Shown here: piece after piece, positions 49,219-57,562 of the stretch
How positions within the stretch are numbered: the first letter of the stretch is position 1
Layout of the letters: each line of letters starts with the position of its first letter
Source: UBA1219 sp045601425
GTDB lineage: Bacteria; Bacteroidota; Bacteroidia; Bacteroidales; P3
NCBI GenBank assembly: GCA_045601425.1
Contig: JAZRZP010000005.1
Coordinates: 62,001 to 126,000 of the forward strand
Reading direction: 5' to 3'
DNA length: 64,000 nt
Notes under the pieces: generated by a model
Database searches by the model: none
Told to the model about the DNA's origin: nothing
Seen by the model: the letters and a program-made list of their open reading frames with translations, nothing else
Program-made: the position numbers and the translations under genes

Positions 49219-50556
49219 ATGTCGTTACGTAATTTTATTTCTGAGAATGTTTTTTTACCTATAAGTGATTTGGTAAATGGTCAAAGTGTCAGAAAGTATT
49301 TTCTGTTTTTAGAGGGTACGAAAAATTGGAGTAGAGAACAAATTGACGAATTTCAGAACAATAGGTTGAGATTGTTGGTGCAACATTCTGTTGCCAATGT
49401 GCCATATTATCGTGATTTGTTTCATGAAATGGGACTTTCTCCTGATGATATACAAACTAAGCAAGACTTACGTAAAATACCCATTGTTGATAAGTCAGTT
49501 ATGAGGAAAGAAGGTATTGAACGTTTTACTGCTGAGGGTTTCCCGAAAAAGCAAATGAGGTTCGATCGTTCGAGCGGGTCAACAGGAGAACCTTTCAATT
49601 CATATACTACACAGGATGCATATTCGTTTAATGTGGCTGCAAAACTGCAGACGTGGTATGGTACGGGTTATAGATTGGGAGATAAATATGTCAAATTGAG
49701 CCAGCGATTAAGAAAGAGCAAGGTGAAGAAAGTTCAGGATTGGATAAATGGCTGCCTTTATATTCCAGTCGAGGATGCTAATGATGAAATGCTTCTTGAT
49801 GCGTTGTCCAAGATAGAAAAATTCAAGCCGACAATAATACGGGGATATCCATCAACAATCTTGTTTTTAGCTCAGTATAAGAACACTCATCCGAGGTTTA
49901 AGCATTGCCCGGATTGGATAATGACTACTGGCGAAAAAGTAACAACTCCCATGAGGAATACTATTGAAGAGGCTTTTCGCTGTAAAATGTTGGATTCGTA
50001 TAGTTGCGAAGGTAACTCCAATGTGGCAGAATGTATAGGGAATAACTGTTATCATGTAACCGAAGAATATGGTATTACTGAGGTTTTGGATGATGATGGG
50101 AATCCGATTGAGAATGGTGTAGGGCATGTCATAACTACGGATTTGTGGAATTTTGCGCATCCTTTTATTCGATATAATACACAGGATTTGGTAGAGGTGT
50201 CTTCGCAAAAGTGTCGTTGTGGAAACAATCACATGAGGATAAATTCTATTGTTGGACGAGACAGTGAAAACATAATAGCTACAAATGGTTGCCGTTTTAC
50301 AACACAGACATTTTCGATATTTTTTACAGATAGCAATAGCGAATTAGGTACAGCAGTCGATGGATATCAGTTGGTGAAAAAGAAAGACGGATCTGTCTTA
50401 TTTAAGTTGGTGGCGAATGAGTTCTATAACAAGGAAAAAGAACAGTATATTATTGATTATTGGTCTGAAAAATTTGGCAAAAAAGTAATTGTTGAAATTG
50501 TGGATAAGATTCCTATCACAAGTACGAATAAATGGCTGTCCATTGTGGAGGAATAA
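49219..50556 (+). CDS. CapK-like / phenylacetate-CoA ligase family protein, AT-rich
   Basis: A 445-residue adenylate-forming-fold protein of the CapK/PaaK group, often found in capsule gene clusters. It has RFDRSSGSTGEPF (phosphate loop, about 115-127), IIRGYPSTILFLAQY, MTTGEKVT, SYSCEGNSNVAECI and the acidic IRYNTQDLVEV, followed by a CRCGNN cysteine pair. It presumably activates an acyl or amino group for transfer to the glycan. Base composition differs from neighbours: hand counts of two 60-base lines gave 33 and 43 percent G+C against 53 percent in fcl, and codons end mostly in A/T. This suggests import as a unit with the 5' part of the GT4 gene. It converges on miaA. Confidence 0.88.
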   Translation: MSLRNFISENVFLPISDLVNGQSVRKYFLFLEGTKNWSREQIDEFQNNRLRLLVQHSVANVPYYRDLFHEMGLSPDDIQTKQDLRKIPIVDKSVMRKEGIERFTAEGFPKKQMRFDRSSGSTGEPFNSYTTQDAYSFNVAAKLQTWYGTGYRLGDKYVKLSQRLRKSKVKKVQDWINGCLYIPVEDANDEMLLDALSKIEKFKPTIIRGYPSTILFLAQYKNTHPRFKHCPDWIMTTGEKVTTPMRNTIEEAFRCKMLDSYSCEGNSNVAECIGNNCYHVTEEYGITEVLDDDGNPIENGVGHVITTDLWNFAHPFIRYNTQDLVEVSSQKCRCGNNHMRINSIVGRDSENIIATNGCRFTTQTFSIFFTDSNSELGTAVDGYQLVKKKDGSVLFKLVANEFYNKEKEQYIIDYWSEKFGKKVIVEIVDKIPITSTNKWLSIVEE

Positions 50557-50592
50557 CGCTGTGCCATACCTCGTAAGGCCTTTCGGAAAAAT

Positions 50593-51498
50593 TCACTTTC
50601 GCGGCGAATTGTATTTTTCCAGAATAAAATTTATCTTTTCTTCAAAAGGAAGGCTGTGTTCTATCCAGATTATAGGCACTCCCTTGCGTTCCATACGCCG
50701 GAACCATGTCATCTGGCGCTTTGCGAACTGACGTATGGCTATGTTCAGCTGCTCCACCAGTTCACCGTAGGATATTTCCTTTTCCAGAAACATGGTAACA
50801 TACCTGTATTCGAGTCCGTAACGCTTCAGGCGTTCGGCAGCGACACCGGAATCCAAAAGGTTACGTATTTCGTCAATCATGCCCGCTTCAAGCCGTTCCG
50901 TAAGTCGTGTTCGGATACGCTGCATGACAGTTTCGCGGGGATAATTCACGCCGAAAACCGGACCTTCAATCGGCTGGTGCGGTTTTATGCAGGTATTCTG
51001 CTGCAACATCTGTATCTCTATGGCACGGATAAGCCTGTCGCGGCTTTCGGTATCGGTGTGGTTGTGAAGCTTCACGTACGTTTTCAGTATCTCGGTGAGT
51101 TCTTCGTCAGTTTTGGCGGCAAGCCGTGCACGGAGTTCGGGATTTTCGGGCACATCGCAAAAAGGATACTGGAGAAGCACCGATTCGATGTAAAGTCCGG
51201 TGCCTCCGCAAAGTATGGGCGTTTTTCCCGAAGCCGCAATACTGTCGTAGGCCAGATAAAAATCACGCTGGAACATATAGGCGTTGTACTCGAACCCCGG
51301 CTCGCAGATATCTATCAGATGATACGGTATTTTAACGCCGTGAATTTCATACTCCGAAAGGTCTTTTCCGGTACCTATATCCATTCCACGGAACACCTGC
51401 CGTGAATCGGCACTGATGATTTCTCCGTCCAACCGCCATGCAAGTTCCGTGGCGATGTGCGTCTTTCCGCAAGCTGTGGGGCCCAATATCGTAATCAT
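50593..51498 (-). CDS. miaA: tRNA dimethylallyltransferase
   Basis: A 301-residue enzyme adding a dimethylallyl group to A37 of tRNAs reading UNN codons. It has the P-loop ILGPTACGKTHIATELA (residues 4-20), then ISADSRQVFRGMDIGTGK, YHLIDICEPG, GGTGLYIES and the C-terminal RQFAKRQMTWFRR, all typical. It is the last gene of the gmd operon, 22 bases after the DUF354 gene, so a housekeeping tRNA enzyme is transcribed with glycan genes. It is otherwise full length and normal. Confidence 0.96.
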   Translation of the reverse strand: MITILGPTACGKTHIATELAWRLDGEIISADSRQVFRGMDIGTGKDLSEYEIHGVKIPYHLIDICEPGFEYNAYMFQRDFYLAYDSIAASGKTPILCGGTGLYIESVLLQYPFCDVPENPELRARLAAKTDEELTEILKTYVKLHNHTDTESRDRLIRAIEIQMLQQNTCIKPHQPIEGPVFGVNYPRETVMQRIRTRLTERLEAGMIDEIRNLLDSGVAAERLKRYGLEYRYVTMFLEKEISYGELVEQLNIAIRQFAKRQMTWFRRMERKGVPIIWIEHSLPFEEKINFILEKYNSPRK

Positions 51499-51519
51499 GA
51501 ATAATTTACCGAAAGTTTG

Positions 51520-52605
51520 TTATCTGAATTTGTACTGAAAATCAGGATTTTCCTTCATCACACTCATGCTTTCCGGATAGTTTTCGATAAACCACGTAAA
51601 AAATGCTGTGACATCGATTTTGTCCTGCAGGAATTTTCTGCGTTTTTCCTGCCATTCGGCCTGAGTATCGGGATTTTCGAGCAGTCGTCTCACGTGACTG
51701 TAAAGTTTGTCGAAATCCTGCGGCAGATATGCATACGAGAGACCGTATTTCTGTTCCAACTCGTTGGGCACCGAAAGACGTCCCGCGAAAGTGTTGCATT
51801 TGAGGGCAGGCACACCCAGCACGGCGGCTTCGGAAGTCATTGTCTGACTGTCGCCGAGGAACATTGAAGCATAAGCCATGAGCGAATGTATCTCTTCGGG
51901 AGGCACGGGCAGCCGGTATTTCTCGAACTCCGGTTCTATCTCACGTTCCGAAGTTATTATTACACGTCCGTAAGGCTCCAAGAGTTCAATCAGTCTGCGT
52001 TTCTGTTCAAGCGAAAGTCCTTCCTGCCCTACATCATGATGACCCTTGAAGGCCACAAAACGCATTATGAAGAAACGCTGTCCTTTCTGCAGGCCTGCCT
52101 TTTCAAGAACTTTCTCGTCGGGAGAAAATCGGTTGGGGTGAAGGTATGCGAGTTCGTGCGTGCCGGCATAATACAACGCATTACCAGTTTTACGCCGTAT
52201 GCAATCGGGAGTAAAGACCACATCGGTCATAGGGTGACAGTATTTGACTACCAAGGGTTCTGCAGCATCGTCATCATCGTCAAAATTGAAAGATTTCATT
52301 CCGCTGACACGGGATATGTGCGAAAGGACGATACCGGAACTCAAGCCGATGCCGATTTTATGCTTCCGCACGAAACGCCATATTTTCCAATCCTGCGAAA
52401 GAACCGTTTTTGCCTTGCCCAAAAGGGAATCCTTTTTTCTGCCCAAATTGAAGTACTGCATGCCGTAACAGTCCATAAGCCGCTTGGCTACCGGTATTTC
52501 GCGAACCGAATAAAAAACCCTGTGTCCGTGTTTTTCCAATTCTCCGGCAACATTTTTAAGCAGATGCACATGTCCCGGATGTCCGATGTCAATCAGAATG
52601 TTCAT
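51520..52605 (-). CDS. DUF354 family protein (GT-B-like)
   Basis: A 361-residue protein of the DUF354 group, which has a GT-B-like fold resembling WecB or MurG and is found in polysaccharide loci. I start it at the ATG at 52605 (MNILIDIGHPGHVHLLKNV); the longer frame upstream reads through the neighbouring GNAT gene and is not coding. Visible features are IGHPGHVHLLKNVAGELEKHGH, FTPDCIRR, RFFIMRFVAFKGHHD and AYASMFLGDSQTMTSEAAVLGVPAL near the C-terminus. No signal peptide or helix. It may be a glycosyltransferase or an epimerase. It begins five bases after the GNAT frame. Confidence 0.8.
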   Translation of the reverse strand: MNILIDIGHPGHVHLLKNVAGELEKHGHRVFYSVREIPVAKRLMDCYGMQYFNLGRKKDSLLGKAKTVLSQDWKIWRFVRKHKIGIGLSSGIVLSHISRVSGMKSFNFDDDDDAAEPLVVKYCHPMTDVVFTPDCIRRKTGNALYYAGTHELAYLHPNRFSPDEKVLEKAGLQKGQRFFIMRFVAFKGHHDVGQEGLSLEQKRRLIELLEPYGRVIITSEREIEPEFEKYRLPVPPEEIHSLMAYASMFLGDSQTMTSEAAVLGVPALKCNTFAGRLSVPNELEQKYGLSYAYLPQDFDKLYSHVRRLLENPDTQAEWQEKRRKFLQDKIDVTAFFTWFIENYPESMSVMKENPDFQYKFR

Positions 52606-52610
52606 ATTCT

Positions 52611-53143
52611 CTATAATCTTTTTTCCACCAAATAAAAGCCCAACCTTGTCTTTACCAAAGTAGCGACCTTGCTGAAACCTGCTTTTTCCACACCGCGCAT
52701 CGATGCTTCGTTCCCTTCGTCCACGAACATGCAGAAATCGTTTTCGGGATAATCTTCCTGTATCTTTACCAGCAGGTATGGATAAAAGCCTTTGCCTCTT
52801 TCTTCCGGCAAGGTACAGCATGACCCTATGTAAATTTCATTTTTCGTCATGAACGGAAAAGCCGGCATCCATGTTGTTACTTCAGCTCTGCAAACCATTT
52901 TACCATTTTTAACTAACTGATACTCAATGAATTGCCCCCCCTAAAAATATCTCCATTAACTCTACTACCCTTGCAAGCGATCAATTTTCCACCAACCATG
53001 GATGAAATGTACCACAGAAAAGCATGCCTGCTCCGGAAACACTTTACCGGTGAAACTTTCACCTGCAAGTTTTCTCCGGATTCTTTCAACAGACTTACAT
53101 TCTGAAAATTCCGGGTTGCATGATACAGATACTTTTTCATCAT
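52611..53143 (-). pseudogene. GNAT acetyltransferase split by frameshift in a G tract
   Basis: The gene begins at the ATG at 53143 (MMKKYLYHATRNFQ), overlapping the upstream stop as ATGA. The first frame reads to DIFRGG and then ends at SIS-stop. The frame that carries the rest (QFIEYQLVKNGKMVCRAEV to GFYLVEKRL) joins exactly there, at a run of seven G (minus strand; C at 52935-52941). Eight or five G would give one protein of about 177 residues. The second half shows GNAT hallmarks: IYIGSCCTLPEERGKGFYPYLL (acetyl-CoA loop) and GNEASMRGVEKAGF. It probably acetylates a sugar in the glycan. It may be phase-variable, a true mutation, or a sequencing error. Confidence 0.8.
52935..52941 (-). repeat. 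seven-base G homopolymer at the frameshift
   Basis: Seven C on the plus strand, seven G in the coding sense, exactly where the two halves of the GNAT gene change frame. In the downstream frame a TAG precedes the run, so that half can only be reached by slippage or by a tract-length change. Confidence 0.85.
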
Positions 53144-54207
53144 TCGCTTTTTATCAGATGTCTCAATTTATGATACATTCTCAGTGCAAACACCTTGAGT
53201 GTCTTCACTATTCTGAATTTGTAAATATAAAGTCTCGGCACGTACGCATAAGTGGAACCGTATTTAAGTTTATACGAGTTCATTCCACCGAAATTCAGCT
53301 GTCCACCACCCTTCTGTCGGAGCATTTTCATTGCTTCCCAAACCATAATTTCGTTTGGGCAGTATTTCTTCAGATACTGGCTGAAACTGCCGCTTGTAAA
53401 GTACACGCACTCACCTTTGTCGAAACAGAAAACCGCCGATGACATCACCTGTTCGGCACCGTTTTCGTCCGTGCCTATTGTCTGGGCCATAAGCACACGG
53501 TCAGGGAACAAGGATTCGCAAAGTGTCTGGATTCTTTTACGGCTTTCGGTAAGTTTGGGACGTGTCCCGTGACGCTGGTGCACGTTCTTGATGTGCTCGC
53601 TGTGTATGCGTGCGAATTCTGCAATATCTTCGTACCGGTCTATGAACCGTACGTGCAACCCGAGTTTATTGGCCTTGTTGATTGAATATTTTGCCGATTT
53701 GTAATGGAATCCTGCCCAAAGTTCGTCTTCGGGCTTGTCTATTTCGAGGTGCAGCGTTACACGCACCGAATGGTCGATGCCCGCCTCTTCGCGTTCGGGC
53801 TGTTTCCATGTGTCGGCAGGAACCCAGTCCTCATACACGCTGCGCAGCTGCCAGTCATCAACCTGCAAATACGATGCCCTATGCGACTTGAACAGCCATA
53901 CTGCCAGTTCTTTGTACACAGCCACGCGTTTTCCGGCACTCACCGGATTCACAAAACACAGTCCCTGAGTATAAGTCCCGGTACCCTGCTGGGGTGCACA
54001 TACAAGCGTCACTATCAAACGCTTCTTTACCCCGATGAAATAACCTATGAGGACATTGTCTTCCTCCACTGTAAACACAACCGGCTTGTACCCGATACGT
54101 TTCAGGTATTCCGACCATTCTTTTGAATGGAAGGCCGTGGTGTCGCAGCACGACTCGATATGTTGCCAATCCGCATCGGTTGGCTGTATTTCCTTAAAAG
54201 CGTACAT
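53140..54207 (-). CDS. FemAB-like acyltransferase (GNAT superfamily)
   Basis: A 355-residue protein of the FemAB/BioF2-like group: two GNAT-type domains. The start is the ATG at 54207 (MYAFKEIQPTDADW), which overlaps the upstream stop as TGATG; the longer frame to 54270 would run into that gene. The first domain contains AFHSKEWSEYLKRIGYKPVVF. The second has YKSAKYSINKANKLGLHVRF and later EIMVWEAMKMLRQKGGGQLNFGGMN, typical of the acetyl- or aminoacyl-transfer fold. Such proteins add amino acids or acyl groups to peptidoglycan or, in glycan loci, probably to sugars. Substrate unknown. The gene overlaps the downstream GNAT start by four bases. Confidence 0.8.
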   Translation of the reverse strand: MYAFKEIQPTDADWQHIESCCDTTAFHSKEWSEYLKRIGYKPVVFTVEEDNVLIGYFIGVKKRLIVTLVCAPQQGTGTYTQGLCFVNPVSAGKRVAVYKELAVWLFKSHRASYLQVDDWQLRSVYEDWVPADTWKQPEREEAGIDHSVRVTLHLEIDKPEDELWAGFHYKSAKYSINKANKLGLHVRFIDRYEDIAEFARIHSEHIKNVHQRHGTRPKLTESRKRIQTLCESLFPDRVLMAQTIGTDENGAEQVMSSAVFCFDKGECVYFTSGSFSQYLKKYCPNEIMVWEAMKMLRQKGGGQLNFGGMNSYKLKYGSTYAYVPRLYIYKFRIVKTLKVFALRMYHKLRHLIKSE

Positions 54208-55217
54208 CACTTCAGTTTCTTTAATATTTTCACTCCCCAAGTTCCGATTCTGAACAGGAATCTGTTGCACAGATACTGGTATCTTCCGTATTCCACAAGC
54301 GTGCCGCCGAAAGATGCCTTAAAATCCCTTACACCGTATTTCTGCCCAGGTTTCCCGGCACCCATCAGGTCGCAATACCTGTATCCGTTGTTGGCAGCGT
54401 ACCATATACCGGAATACGTAGCCAGCGTGGAAGGTCGCAGTTTCTTGTATGCAACGTCATCGCCGGTCATGAACAAATCATATACGGCATGGCCTTTCAG
54501 GCAAAGGCTCACCTGCCCGCCTATGATTTTGCCGTCGTAACGGAGCAGCAGAAAAAGTCCGAAATCCTGTTTGGCAAGATTCTGGAAAAATTCAAACGGG
54601 TAGAGCGGTGTTTTAACGCGGGTACGGTAAAGTTCTTCCAAGAGTCTGTAAAATTCACGCAGTTCGGCATCGGTGGGGTCGGTGATTATTTCCACACCGT
54701 TTTTCAGTGCAGAACGGACACTCTGCATACGGCGTTTTTCTATACGTTTTACAAAAGATTCGGCGTCGTGCGTTTCCACTACATATCCCAAATGTTCTTC
54801 GTACCGGAATCCGCATTTTTCAAAGGCATTTCCATGAGCCGAATAGTCGGAAAGATTGCGGCTTTCTATGTATATGGCTTGGTTCTTCAATGCCTTGACG
54901 CATCCGGAAAGAAGTTCCGTCAAAGCCTTGTCGGAAATATCTTCTGCAATGAGAGGTCCTCCGTTTATTATGGCACGACGGGATAAGAACTGCTTGAGTT
55001 TTCCTCCGTCTTTCAGCAGGAATCCGACAATGACACCTTTGAGTACCCCGTTTTCAGACACTCCAAAGACGAATGCCTGCATGAACGAAAGCGAATTGTA
55101 GAATCCATAACAATCCGGCGACTGGAATATACTGCGGTTCGGCGACTGTTCGAGAAGTTGCCGCCACTGCAACCGGTCTATGGCATCGAAACCTTTGTGT
55201 AGAATTATATCGTTCAT
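54207..55217 (-). CDS. FemAB-like acyltransferase (GNAT superfamily)
   Basis: A 336-residue relative of the next gene, with FQSPDCYGFYNSL near the start, RRMQSVRSALKNGVEII in the middle and YDGKIIGGQVSLCLKGHAVYDL followed by LATYSGIWYAANNGYRYCDLMG, the typical end of the second GNAT fold in lipid II-glycyltransferase-like proteins. It probably transfers an aminoacyl or acyl group in the cytoplasm to a lipid-linked glycan. It lies 13 bases after gmd and its stop overlaps the next start by one base. The two copies are diverged, so not a recent duplication. Confidence 0.8.
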   Translation of the reverse strand: MNDIILHKGFDAIDRLQWRQLLEQSPNRSIFQSPDCYGFYNSLSFMQAFVFGVSENGVLKGVIVGFLLKDGGKLKQFLSRRAIINGGPLIAEDISDKALTELLSGCVKALKNQAIYIESRNLSDYSAHGNAFEKCGFRYEEHLGYVVETHDAESFVKRIEKRRMQSVRSALKNGVEIITDPTDAELREFYRLLEELYRTRVKTPLYPFEFFQNLAKQDFGLFLLLRYDGKIIGGQVSLCLKGHAVYDLFMTGDDVAYKKLRPSTLATYSGIWYAANNGYRYCDLMGAGKPGQKYGVRDFKASFGGTLVEYGRYQYLCNRFLFRIGTWGVKILKKLK

Positions 55218-55230
55218 ATATTACTGAAAA

Positions 55231-56319
55231 TCACAGATTTTCTTTTTCCATCTGTGCCTTGAGATAAAGTTTCCTGACAAAGTGCATGTCGTGATCGACC
55301 ATTATTTTCACAAGGTCCTCGAATGAAGTCTTTCGCGGATTCCAGCCGAGCTGGGTCTTTGCCTTTGTTGGGTCACCGAGGAGCTGTTCCACTTCGGCGG
55401 GGCGGAAGAAACGCGGATCCACTTCTACGAGAACCTTTCCGGTTGACTTGTCGATGCCTTTTTCATCAACGCCTTCACCTTGCCATTCGAGTTCTATGCC
55501 CACATGCCTGAAAGCCAAGGTACAGAAATCGCGTACGGTATGGTATTCGCCCGTGGCTATGACAAAATCTTCCGGTTTTTCCTGTTGCAGGATAAGCCAC
55601 ATACATTCCACGTAATCCTTTGCATAGCCCCAGTCGCGTAATGAGTTGAGGTTCCCGAGATAAAGTTTATCCTGATAACCCTGTTTTATGCGGGAGGCAG
55701 CAAGGGTTATCTTTCTGGTAACGAAAGTCTCTCCCCGACGTTCCGATTCATGGTTGAAAAGTATTCCGTTTACGGCGAACATTCCGTAGCTTTCGCGATA
55801 ATTCTTCACTATCCAGAAGCCATACTGTTTGGCCACGCCATAGGGGCTCCGCGGATAGAACGGTGTAGTCTCCCGCTGCGGCACTTCCTGTACCAGACCG
55901 AAGAGTTCGGAGGTCGAAGCCTGATATATCCTGCATTTATGCTCCATTTCCAATATGCGGACAGCTTCAAGTAGTCGCAATGTGCCTACGGCATCGGCTT
56001 CGGCAGTGTATTCCGGACAGTCGAAGGAAACCTTGACATGGCTCTGGGCGGCCAGATTGTATATTTCGTCGGGCTGCACTTTCTGTATTATGCGCACCAG
56101 CGAACTGGAATCCGTCATGTCTCCGTAATGCAGGGTAAGAAGCCGTTTGTTCTTCATGTCGCGCACCCACTCATCAAGGTACAAGTGTTCTATCCTTCCG
56201 GTATTGAAGGAAGATGAACGGCGGATTATACCGTGCACATCATATCCCTTTTCAAGCAGAAATTCAGCAAGAAACGATCCGTCCTGCCCTGTGATTCCCG
56301 TAATCAAAGCTGTTTTCAT
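55231..56319 (-). CDS. gmd: GDP-mannose 4,6-dehydratase
   Basis: A 362-residue short-chain dehydrogenase that makes GDP-4-keto-6-deoxymannose. It has GITGQDGSFLAEFLLEKGY (residues 8-26, NADP binding), IIRRSSSFNTGRI, NLAAQSHVKVSFDCPEYTA, QASTSELFG, and the catalytic SPYGVAKQYGFW. The family ending WNPRKTSFEDLVKIMVDHD is present. It is the first gene of a six-gene operon (two FemAB-like genes, GNAT, DUF354, miaA) with a good promoter upstream. Its partner fcl lies at 45.8 kb on the other strand. Confidence 0.96.
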   Translation of the reverse strand: MKTALITGITGQDGSFLAEFLLEKGYDVHGIIRRSSSFNTGRIEHLYLDEWVRDMKNKRLLTLHYGDMTDSSSLVRIIQKVQPDEIYNLAAQSHVKVSFDCPEYTAEADAVGTLRLLEAVRILEMEHKCRIYQASTSELFGLVQEVPQRETTPFYPRSPYGVAKQYGFWIVKNYRESYGMFAVNGILFNHESERRGETFVTRKITLAASRIKQGYQDKLYLGNLNSLRDWGYAKDYVECMWLILQQEKPEDFVIATGEYHTVRDFCTLAFRHVGIELEWQGEGVDEKGIDKSTGKVLVEVDPRFFRPAEVEQLLGDPTKAKTQLGWNPRKTSFEDLVKIMVDHDMHFVRKLYLKAQMEKENL

Positions 56320-56354
56320 TGTTTTATGTTTGGTTTTACAGAATAATTGAAGTG

Positions 56355-56385
56355 CAAAGATACGCTTATTTTGTCAATTATGCAA
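56355..56385 (-). promoter_or_regulatory. promoter of the gmd operon
   Basis: Read on the minus strand: TTG (56385-56383), 20 bases, TATCTTTG (56362-56355). It lies about 36 bases before the gmd ATG. Confidence 0.65.
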
Positions 56386-56412
56386 GCAACATGTGCATTA
56401 AATTCCTTTTAA

Positions 56413-56444
56413 TTGTGAAGAATGAGATTTTTTTAGTATTTTTG
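56413..56444 (+). promoter_or_regulatory. promoter of the porin / two-component genes
   Basis: TTG at 56413-56415, 21 bases, then TATTTTTG at 56437-56444, about 35 bases before the porin ATG. It is back to back with the gmd promoter. Confidence 0.55.
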
Positions 56445-56479
56445 CATCATTCAAAACACTGTATTTTAATATTAGCAAA

Positions 56480-57550
56480 ATGAACACAAACAAAAGATTT
56501 TCAATAATTTGCATCATTTTAGGCATAACCGTGTCGGGGGGTGTGAAATCGCAAAATGAAGGGAGTTTCAAACTGAACACACTCAAGCTGGAATCACGCA
56601 TCGATTATGATTTCATGCACCATGACAATGGTGACGCAGCCAACGAAAACGGTTTTGGCGGAAAATATATAAATTTTGCGATAGGAGGAGACATCAACGA
56701 GCATTTCAGTTTCAACTACCGTCAGCGTATTCTGCCAGTAACCGGCGAACGTACCTTTTTCGACGGCACCGACTACATTTACCTCACCTACAAAATGAAC
56801 AAGAACGTGGCTTTTTCGGCAGGGAAGCAAGTGATTTATATAGGCGGATTCGAGTACGATTTGGCTCCCATCGACGTGTATTTCTGGTCCGAATTCTGGA
56901 ACAACATTATCTGTTACCAGATTGGTGCGAGTGCAGAATTCACCACGAACGACGGAAACCACAAATTCATCCTGCAAGTGGCAAACTCACCTTATTCGGA
57001 AAAACCGCTGGACAAGTTGTACAGCTACAACGCTATCTGGTACGGCAAAATAAACCATTGGAAGACGATGTATTCCCTGAACATGCTTGAATACACCCCC
57101 GGAAGTTTCATAAACTATATTGCCTTGGGGAACCAGTTCGATTTCGGAAAAGTAAGTTTCTATATCGACTACATGAACCGCTACCACGGTGAACAGGACG
57201 GATTCTTCGACGATTTCACAGCCATCGGTGAAGTGAAATGGAACATCAACGACATCGTCTCCGTATTCGGCAAAGGCGGTTACGATGCAAATAGGGAATG
57301 TGGTACAAGTTACTACATGGGTACTCCCCGCGACATATTCGTTGCACCCGGAATCGAATACCATTACTACGGCCTTGGATTCGAAATATACCCGATGAAA
57401 ACCGACAAGGACATACGCATCCACGGCTTTGCCGCAAGAAAGAGTGCGGATTTTGCTGGCACCGTGAACGATAAAGACGACTGGCATTTCAGCCTCGGGC
57501 TCACATGGAGGGCCGATTTCCTGAAAAAATTTCCACAATTAGCTAAGTAA
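56480..57550 (+). CDS. outer-membrane porin, OprO/OprP-like
   Basis: A 356-residue exported beta-barrel. The signal peptide (MNTNKRFSIICIILGITV...) is cut at VKS before Gln25. The mature sequence alternates amphipathic strands with Asn/Gly/Asp loops (YINFAIGGDINEHFSFNYRQ, VSFYIDYMNRYHGEQ, WHFSLGLTWRADF) and ends near the barrel's last strand. It resembles Bacteroidales proteins annotated as porin family or phosphate-selective porin O/P; specificity is uncertain. It lies 12 bases before the response regulator gene. This arrangement would suit a phosphate-type regulon, but nothing in the sequence proves it. Confidence 0.72.
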   Translation: MNTNKRFSIICIILGITVSGGVKSQNEGSFKLNTLKLESRIDYDFMHHDNGDAANENGFGGKYINFAIGGDINEHFSFNYRQRILPVTGERTFFDGTDYIYLTYKMNKNVAFSAGKQVIYIGGFEYDLAPIDVYFWSEFWNNIICYQIGASAEFTTNDGNHKFILQVANSPYSEKPLDKLYSYNAIWYGKINHWKTMYSLNMLEYTPGSFINYIALGNQFDFGKVSFYIDYMNRYHGEQDGFFDDFTAIGEVKWNINDIVSVFGKGGYDANRECGTSYYMGTPRDIFVAPGIEYHYYGLGFEIYPMKTDKDIRIHGFAARKSADFAGTVNDKDDWHFSLGLTWRADFLKKFPQLAK

Positions 57551-57562
57551 AAAAACGATAAC

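Noticed and set aside
52606..52821. N-terminal extension of the DUF354 gene to 52821
   Set aside because: It overlaps the GNAT coding sequence in another frame; the family start is MNILIDIGHPGH at 52605.
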